Assembly: GCF_000417875.1 (NCBI RefSeq) | Contig: NW_006920873.1 | Coordinates: 983,657 to 1,008,885 of the forward strand | Length of the DNA: 25,229 bases | Source of the DNA: Pseudozyma flocculosa PF-1 | Lineage: Eukaryota; Basidiomycota; Ustilaginomycetes; Ustilaginales; Ustilaginaceae | Reading direction: 5' to 3' | Part shown: one piece after another, positions 18,745 through 25,229 of the stretch | How positions within the stretch are numbered: position 1 is the stretch's first letter | How the letters are laid out: every line of letters starts with the position of its first letter | Translations under genes and position numbers: made by a program | The notes under the pieces: generated by a model | Database searches by the model: none | What the model saw: only the letters and a program-made list of their open reading frames with translations | Told to the model about the DNA's origin: nothing

Positions 18745-21700
18745 ATGGCGAATCGCCCCGTCGCCCTCGCCGGCTACGATGCGACGTCGGCCTACGACTC
18801 GACCACCGACCAGAGCACCTTTCCGCCGCCCAACCCAAAGGGCGACCTCACCGGCCTCGACACCGAACCCAGCATCCAGCTCAATCTACCACCTGCCCCT
18901 GCCCTCTCCCACGTCACCCAGAGGAGGAAGCCCAGCCTGGCACGCAGGGCTACCGCCGGAGCGTCCGACCTGCCCGACCCATCAGCCCGAGCGGCCGGCG
19001 ACGATGCGGCGCTGCAGACACCCGCCCAGCCCCGCGTGTCGGCCGCCGGCGCCGCCGGACCCTCGCGCAACGCGGTCAGCGCCAGGGAACCCCCATCGAC
19101 GCAGCGCAAAGAGGATCCGAGGCGGAGGTACGGCGTCAGGATCGCCGACGACGACACGCTCGATGACGTCGAAGACAGCCTCGAGGCCAGCGGCGAGGCC
19201 GAGCTACGAAAGATGCAGGCCGATCTGTCCGAGGGCATCGACTCGATGGTCGCCTCGCCCCACAACAGCAACAACAACAACAACAACGACTCGGGCCAGT
19301 GGGGCTCGCGCGCCATGCGTAGGAGGTCGGCCGCGGGAGTCTCGATGAAGTCGGCCCAGGAAAAGATCAACGGCCTCACCCAGGAGCGCGACGAGCTCAA
19401 GATTGTCGTCGACCTGCTCCGCGAAAAGGTCTCGCTCGACGACCGCCTGGCCGAGCTCATTGTGCTCAAAAAGGAGAAGCTGGCCTACACCAACAAGATG
19501 ATCGCCCAGCAGGCCATGCTCAAGCAGCAGGACCGCGCCATCAAGCTGCTCCACAAGGAGCAGCAAGCGTGGAACGGCCGCGACCCGGTGCAGGTCGAGC
19601 AGCAGATCGCCGAGCTCGAGGCGCAGCTGCGCGCGGCCAACACGAGGGCCGAGGACGAGAGGCGCGACCGCATCCGAGCCGAAGAGGAGCTCGACTTTAT
19701 CAAGCGACGCGGCGATCACACTCACGGCGACGCATCCGCCAGCAGGGGCATGGGCGGTGGCGGCGGCGGCGGCGGCGGCGGGGAGGCCGCGCGGCTGAGG
19801 GACGAGCTCGATGCGCTCAAGGAGGACCACGCCGACGAGAAGTACGAGCTGCGGCGCGAGCGGGACGCCGCATACGAAGAGGCCGACGCGATGCGGGCCG
19901 AGCTGGAGCGGCTGCGCGGCCAGTCGGGCGGCGCGGGTGGCGGCGCCGACGACAGCCGCGCCTCGCAGCGGGAGCGGGGCTTCCACCGCGAAATTGACGA
20001 GCTCGAGCAGCAGCTGACGGCGCAGCGGGCGCAGAATGAAAAGATGCAGGAGCGGCAGGCGCAGCTGCACGCCGAGATCGAGGCGCACAAGGACGAGGTC
20101 TACGAGCTGCGCTCGTCGGAGGAGGCGCTGCAGCGCGAACTCGAGGTGGCAAAGCAGAGCCTCGAACATGCCAACATGACACAGGAGGACGACCTGATCC
20201 GCTTCCAAGAGGCCGAGCAGATGGCCGCCGAACGCTATCAGGAGGTGAGTGCAGCCCGACGGACCGGTACGAGTAGCCAGAGACGGGGACCTGACGGAAA
20301 GGGCCATCGTTGCTGCCTTTGGGCGCCCGCCCTATCCCCCCTCCTCGACGCATCGCCAGCAAATCGACAAGCTGCGCGACTCGCTCACCGCCGCCCAGCT
20401 GCAGATCGACGAAAAAGAGGCCGAGTCCGAGAAGCTCGAGCAGGAGCTGCAAGAGCAGGTCGCCAAGGTCGCCGACCTCGAGTACGAGCTGCGCCAGGCC
20501 GAGACGCTCCTTGACGAGCAGAAAGCTGTGAGTCGACGAGAACCTGTACGGCGCGCTCCGCCCCCGCAGCGACCGGCGTGGACCTGGCTGGCATGTCAAC
20601 TGACCCCGAGAATAACGCGTCCCTGCCCGCCTGATCGTAACGCGCAGCAAATCGAAGGCGTCGAGGCCGAGGCCGACGAGCTCGATCGCCAGCTACAGGT
20701 CTACCGGGAAGAGGCGGATACCTTCAAGGCTGAGCTCGACCTCGCTGCCAAGGAGCTCGAGACCAAGGACGCCGAACTCGCCGAGACCAACAAAGAGATG
20801 CAGGAGGTGAGTGGCCCGGCGACCGGATTGAGGCGTGCATGCGCGCGCGTGCGGCATCGCTGATCGTCGACCGCGCTCTCGGCTTTGACTTGTCGCCAAT
20901 CAGCTGTCCAACCGCAACATGGCCCTCGAGGAGGGGCTCGAGGCGCGCGGCGAAGAGATCAAGCGGCTGGACGAGGAGCTCGTCAAGGTCGAGGACGCGC
21001 TTCAGCAGGCCAACGAGAAGCACGACCGGCACGCGGGCGTGCTCAAGGAGAAGCTGGCCAACAGCGGGCTCGAGCTGAGCGAGGCGCAGAGCCAGCTCGA
21101 GGCGGCGCTCAACGAGGTCGACGCGGCGCGCGACGAGGCCGACGCCTACGCCAGGGACGTCGAGGAGCTGACCAACGAAAAGGCGCGCCTCGAGGAGCTC
21201 GTCCACAAGCTCGACTCCAAGATCTCCGACGTCGTCGAGGACCTCAAGGCCGAGGAGAGGGCGCTCGACGATGCCAACGCCGAGTGGGAGCGCAAGCTCG
21301 ACTCGGCCGAGGAGCGCCTCAACCGCATCATCGACGAAAAGGAGGAGAACCTGGCGTCGCTCGAGCAGGAGCTGGGCCAGCTCGAAAGGGACCTGGCGAC
21401 GAGCAAACAAGACGTCCAGAACCTCCAGGATGCGCTGCGGGCCAAGGAAAACGAGAGCTTCCGCATGGGACAGAGCCAGGCCAACGACAAGTACTCGCTC
21501 GAGCTCGAGATCGACCGGCTCAAGCGCGACCTGGCGCGGTGCGAGGCGGACCTCGAGCGGGCGCGCAAGGAGATCGACCGCAAGGACGACGCGCTGCGCG
21601 AGAAGGAGGACGCGCTGGCCCGGCTGCAAGACGAGCAGCGAGAGCTGGCGGGAAAGCTGGCCTCGGAGACGCAGGGGCGGATGGGCCTCAACGAGCGCTT

Positions 21701-22851
21701 CGAGGCGCAGCAGCGCACGCTGGCCGACGAGCGCAAGGAGCTCGACGCCGCGCGCGCCCGCGTCGAGGAGCTGGAGCGCGAGCTCAACGACGGCGAGCGC
21801 GCCACGCTGCAGTCGGAGCAGGACACCAAAAACGCCCTGACGGAGCGCAACACGCTGCTCCTCACCATCTACCAGTACATGGGCAAGATCCTCGTCGGCA
21901 GCGAGAGCACCTCGACACCGGTGAGTAGGCGGAGGGCGGCGCTCGATCTGCCCGACTCTATCTGACCGTGATCTGCACGACTCTGCCTGCCATGTCCTTG
22001 CCCATCCCACCCTGCTTGCAGCGCAAGAAGGAGGCCGACGTCAAGCCCTTTACCAACTTTGAGGTGTTCCACAACAGCCTCATTGCGCGGCTGCGCAAGA
22101 TCTCCGACATCCAGCTCAGCTTTGAGCAGCGCGCCAAGGACCTCGAAGGCAAGCTGATGGAGAAGTTTACGTGAGTCGCGTGGCGTGGCGTGGCGTGGCG
22201 TGGTGCGATACGATCGGAACGTCTGTCGAGGAATAACAGGCACTGACGAAAGACACGACGGGCTCTCCTCGGTCGCTCGGTTGCTCTGTCGCCTTCCACC
22301 ACCCCCGCAGCGCTCTGAAGCGGCAGCAGGACTCTCGATTCAGGCAGATTGACCGGTTCGAGGTGTCGATCAAGAATGCGACGGACAAGCAGCTGCAGTG
22401 GCGGCAGCGTGTGGTGTCCAAGCAGAGCGAGGTCGACGCGGTCAAGGCGACGAATGCCGAGCTGCAGCAGCAGCTGTCGTCGCTGCGGACGCGCGCCTCG
22501 CTGTCGACGCCGGGCGACAACTCGAAGCTGACTGCGCTCACGACGCGGGCCAACAATGCCGAGCGGCGGCTGCACGCCGCGCAGAACCAGGCGACGCAGG
22601 CCGAGGAGCGGCTGGCCGAGGCCAAGATCAAGTACGGCGAGGGCGAGGGCAAGTGGGCGGCGCGGATCAAGGAGCTCGAGCTGCGCGTCAAGGCGGCCGA
22701 GGAGCGCGTCAAGCGCGAGCGCCAGGGCGCAAAGGAGCGCGTATCGGAGCTCACCGAGCAGATGCGGCGGCTCGAGAGGGAGCTGCAGGGAGCGCACAAG
22801 AGGAACAAGCAGCTCGGCGAGATCCAAGACGCCGTCGAGCACATCCAGTAG
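18745..22851 (+). CDS. Mto1/ApsB-like coiled-coil microtubule-organising protein
   Basis: Likely recruits gamma-tubulin complexes to spindle pole bodies or other microtubule-organising sites. Six exons: 18745-20244, 20360-20527, 20648-20806, 20904-21920, 22022-22170 and 22311-22851, giving 1177 residues; all donors are GTGAGT. The first 200 residues are disordered, with an Asn run near 174-182. SAQEKINGLTQERDELKIVVDLLREK (from about 203) resembles the CM1 (Cnn_1N) gamma-tubulin-complex binding motif. Long heptad coiled coil follows, broken by an 11-Gly run near 337-347. The C-terminal part has LRKISDIQLSFEQR and RQIDRFEVSIKNATDKQLQWRQR segments like those I recall in ApsB/Mto1, then GKWAARIKELELRVKAAEERVK (from about 1111), resembling the Mto2-binding motif. 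Generic coiled-coil resemblance (Pcp1/Spc110, myosin tails) is the main alternative. Confidence 0.75.
22178..22204 (+). repeat. GTGGC-type pentamer run inside the last intron of the Mto1-like gene
   Basis: About five imperfect copies of GCGTG/GTGGC directly after the GTGAGT donor at 22171. It is another pentanucleotide expansion, here in an intron. Confidence 0.8.
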
Positions 22852-24000
22852 GCGGCGGCGACAGCGGCTGCGGCGAGCCTGGATCGCCCATCCCGCTCCG
22901 CTACCCCGTATTCTCCTTTCTCGTCCCCTGCGTTCGGACGATCAGCTCTCGTCTAGACCGTCACTAGTAGTACCGTTTTCTTCCTTTGTCCATGGTTGTC
23001 CGGCGGTCGTCGCCCTCATCTGGACCCAAAGCACCTCGACTCGACGACGAGCGCCGTTTGTTGCCGTGGAATGTATTCTATATCCCGACCGTACAACACT
23101 GTCTCTTTGCTTTCTGTCCCTCCCCCCCGGCTCGGCTCTGCTCTGCTCGCGTCGAGTAGGCCAGGTCGGGGGGGAGGGGGGTGATGCACCTCTATCCCCT
23201 CGCTGCTCCCCTGGGCCCCGGGCTCAGTCTGCTCTGCTGCCAGCCAAGGAAAACGACGTGCGGCGCAAGAGGTGTCGGTTCAGGCCGAGGCCGTCGATGT
23301 CGACGAAGAGCGTCGGTGAGTCCCGAAGCGTGTGCGGCGGTGTATATCGTCTCGATGCCTCCCTTCCTGCCTGCCGGCGCCTATCTTCCGGCCCATCCGC
23401 CTGCCTCCCTGCCTGCCCATCTGCATCCTTCGCTGCGGAACCGAACCGACTGTCGTCGAAGATGTCGAGGAAGGCATCGGCATGGGCGGATGAAGCCGTC
23501 CGTCGGCCTCTCACCGACCGTTGAATGCGTGCGTGAGTGCGGGCGTGCGGGCGTGCGGATGCAGGCGGCATTATTACTCCCGCCTCGTCTTCTGTGACTT
23601 CCTCGAGGAGGCCAGGCACTCTACACGACGCGCGAGCCCAGCCCTTTCTGGCCGACCTCCTAAAATCACACGCGCAACGAACGCGAGCTCGCCATGCCCG
23701 GCTGCATGCAAGGAGGTCCGCTCCCGCGTGAGGCTGCAGGTAGAATTTTGGATCAACCGCCCTCGCCCTCCTACCCTTGCTTGCCCTCGTCGGATGGCCC
23801 CTTGCCCTCCCCTGGCTCGGACTCGGAGCTGGCCCAACTCGAGATGGCTGGCTGGGTTCATGATCAACCCACCGACCCACCGACCGAGCTGGGAAAGAAA
23901 GGAACGGAAAGTCAGCCAGCCGGCCAGTCAGCCAAGCACCAGGCGCTGCTCTTTCCCAGGCCTGACGGTTCGACCTGGCAATTCCAGCGAGGACGACGTC

Positions 24001-24028
24001 GAGGCCAGGCCAGGCCAGGCCAGGCCAG
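24001..24028 (+). repeat. GGCCA/CCAGG pentamer run
   Basis: Consecutive AGGCC units (about five) in non-coding DNA; further similar short runs follow at about 24240-24300 and 24980-25005. Confidence 0.85.
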
Positions 24029-24527
24029 GCGAGAAGGAAATGTCTAGGCCGCAAGGTGTCAGCATCGATCCTGCCTTGGCTTGGCCTGGTTGAGTGGCCT
24101 GGTCGCTTGGTCGCCTGCTGGAAGCGACGTCAAGACGCACCACGAGCAAATTGATGCCCGCATTCGCGATCAAGAGGCGCCTGGCAGAGCGGCCTGCGTC
24201 GGTCGGGCGGTCGGGTGCCGAGGTCGAGGTCGACGAGGGCAGGCCGGCTAGGCCAGGCCAGGCCAGGCTAGGCCGGACTGGGCCAGGCCAGGCGAGCCCG
24301 GACAAGGGTTTGGAACGCGAGCTGCTTAGGCGGCGCGTCGCGTACAGTGGTCTGCCTGCCAGCAGAGCAGCAGGCCAAGGGGGGCTCCCGCCCGCCCGCG
24401 CTCGCCCGCCTCCTCGCATCGAGAAGTCACATCGAGACGTGCCTGCGCCTGCATGCATGCAGGCGCCAATCAGCCGGCCACCTCGTCGACCTTAGCTTGC
24501 TCGTCGTATCCATCCGGCGTCGTCGAC

Positions 24528-24551
24528 CCGTCCGTCCGTCCGTCCGTCCGT
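24528..24551 (+). repeat. CCGT tetranucleotide microsatellite, six copies
   Basis: Six perfect CCGT units followed by CCATCCACC. It lies in gene-free DNA. Confidence 0.95.
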
Positions 24552-25229
24552 CCATCCACCAAACGACGGCGCTGCACGGTCGACGGGTGCAACGATGGAT
24601 GGACGGATGGAAGCCTGGCCTAGCCTGCTCGCGTCTTTCACGACGGGCCAGGTCGAGGCTCGACGGTGGAGCCAGCGATGCGATAGACATGCTGACAAGG
24701 GGTGATTCACGGTCCATGCTGCTCTGCGGATCGATCGATATCGTCTCGTCAAGCCAGAGCTTGCGAACGCAAACAGCAGGAGAGAAGCGGGAGCGCTTGA
24801 GATGGAAGACCGAGCGAGGGGGCAGGCAGGCTGGCCGGCTCGCGGGCTGGCGGCTCGACGCTCGGCCGCAAAGGGGTCGTGGGCACGACCGACCCAGGGC
24901 TCAAGAAGGAAAGAGCCAGCAGCGAGGCGCGTGCGTGGGCCCGAGCGGGTGGGTCGCCCGGCGATGCACCCCATCGACCGTCAGGCCAGGCCAGGCCAGG
25001 CCAGACCCAGCTCCGCCGTCTGCCACCGCCTGCCTGCCTGCTTCTTCTCGACCTCGTCAAAGGTGGCCTGGTCTGCTTGCTTGACCCGCCGACCGGGGAC
25101 GCCCATCAACGCTGAAGCAAGTTGTCAAGCCAGCAGCAGCAGGTGCTTGCTGCCCGCTGCTTCTCCTTCTCTGCGCAGCCGCTGTGCGACGTCGGGTCCT
25201 ACCGAAAAGGTACTACGTCCCTTTAGGCG

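Larger units (their letters stand above)
22852..25229. other. Gene-free right end of the window
   Basis: About 2.4 kb in which no reading frame has a recognisable domain or a convincing exon chain. The first 200-300 bases should be the 3' UTR of the Mto1-like gene. GGCCAGGC-type clusters occur at about 23995-24080, 24240-24300 and 24980-25010, and a CCGT run at 24528-24551. The pentamer clusters resemble those upstream of other genes here, so part of this may be the upstream region of a gene beyond the edge. A 34-codon minus-strand frame open to the window edge ends at 25125. Confidence 0.5.

Noticed and set aside
19204..20307. Minus-strand open frame of 367 codons
   Set aside because: Antisense to the coiled-coil gene; leucine-rich only because the opposite strand is rich in Glu/Lys/Gln codons.
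23224..24054. Minus-strand open frame of 276 codons in the right flank
   Set aside because: It starts inside a pentamer repeat (WPGLAWPGL) and shows no domain or coding-like composition; it could hide an exon but I cannot support one.
25125..25229. Minus-strand frame open to the right edge, ending with TGA at 25127-25125
   Set aside because: It could be the C-terminus of a neighbouring gene, but 34 codons without a motif are not enough to call.

Overview
This window is nuclear DNA of a G+C-rich fungus, most likely a basidiomycete and perhaps of the smut side (Ustilaginomycotina). The evidence is short introns of about 97-173 bases (one of 356) with GTGAGT/GTGCGT donors and CAG/TAG acceptors, compact gene spacing, fungal-only families (DUF2417-type hydrolase, Zn2Cys6 regulator, Mto1/ApsB-like organiser) and a strong bias for C/G at third codon positions. 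The species cannot be fixed from the sequence alone.

Layout from left to right: a minus-strand gene for translation initiation factor eIF4B, cut off by the left edge (1-1228); a shared upstream region of 1.1 kb; an intronless ALG9 mannosyltransferase gene (+, 2363-4831); a convergent minus-strand gene for a DUF2417-type membrane alpha/beta hydrolase (5050-7272); a second shared upstream region; a seven-exon penta-EF-hand calcium protein gene (+, 7962-9826); a two-exon GNAT-type acetyltransferase gene (+, 10205-11560); a 1.1-kb non-coding element with nearly identical inverted ends of about 190 bases (11764-12858); about 1.6 kb without a gene; a four-exon Zn2Cys6 transcription factor gene (+, 14488-17939); a six-exon gene for a long coiled-coil microtubule-organising protein resembling Mto1/ApsB (+, 18745-22851); and 2.4 kb at the right end without a gene I can support.

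The genes do not form a pathway. They are ordinary housekeeping and regulatory genes: translation, ER N-glycan assembly, calcium sensing, acetyl transfer, transcription and microtubule nucleation. Two neighbour pairs are divergent (eIF4B/ALG9, hydrolase/PEF) and may share promoters.

The most unusual object is the inverted-repeat element. Its two ends differ by only three substitutions and one 4-base indel. Each end carries three evenly spaced copies of one 9-base motif. The AT-richer core contains a perfect 12-bp stem, an exact 19-bp direct repeat and many TCCGG motifs, but no substantial reading frame. It looks like a recently moved non-autonomous transposon. Other points of note are a DUF2417 hydrolase lacking the nucleophile serine at the expected elbow, a serine/alanine insert in a conserved loop of ALG9, short upstream reading frames before the Mto1-like gene, and pentamer repeats (GGCAG/CCAGG type) concentrated in upstream regions.
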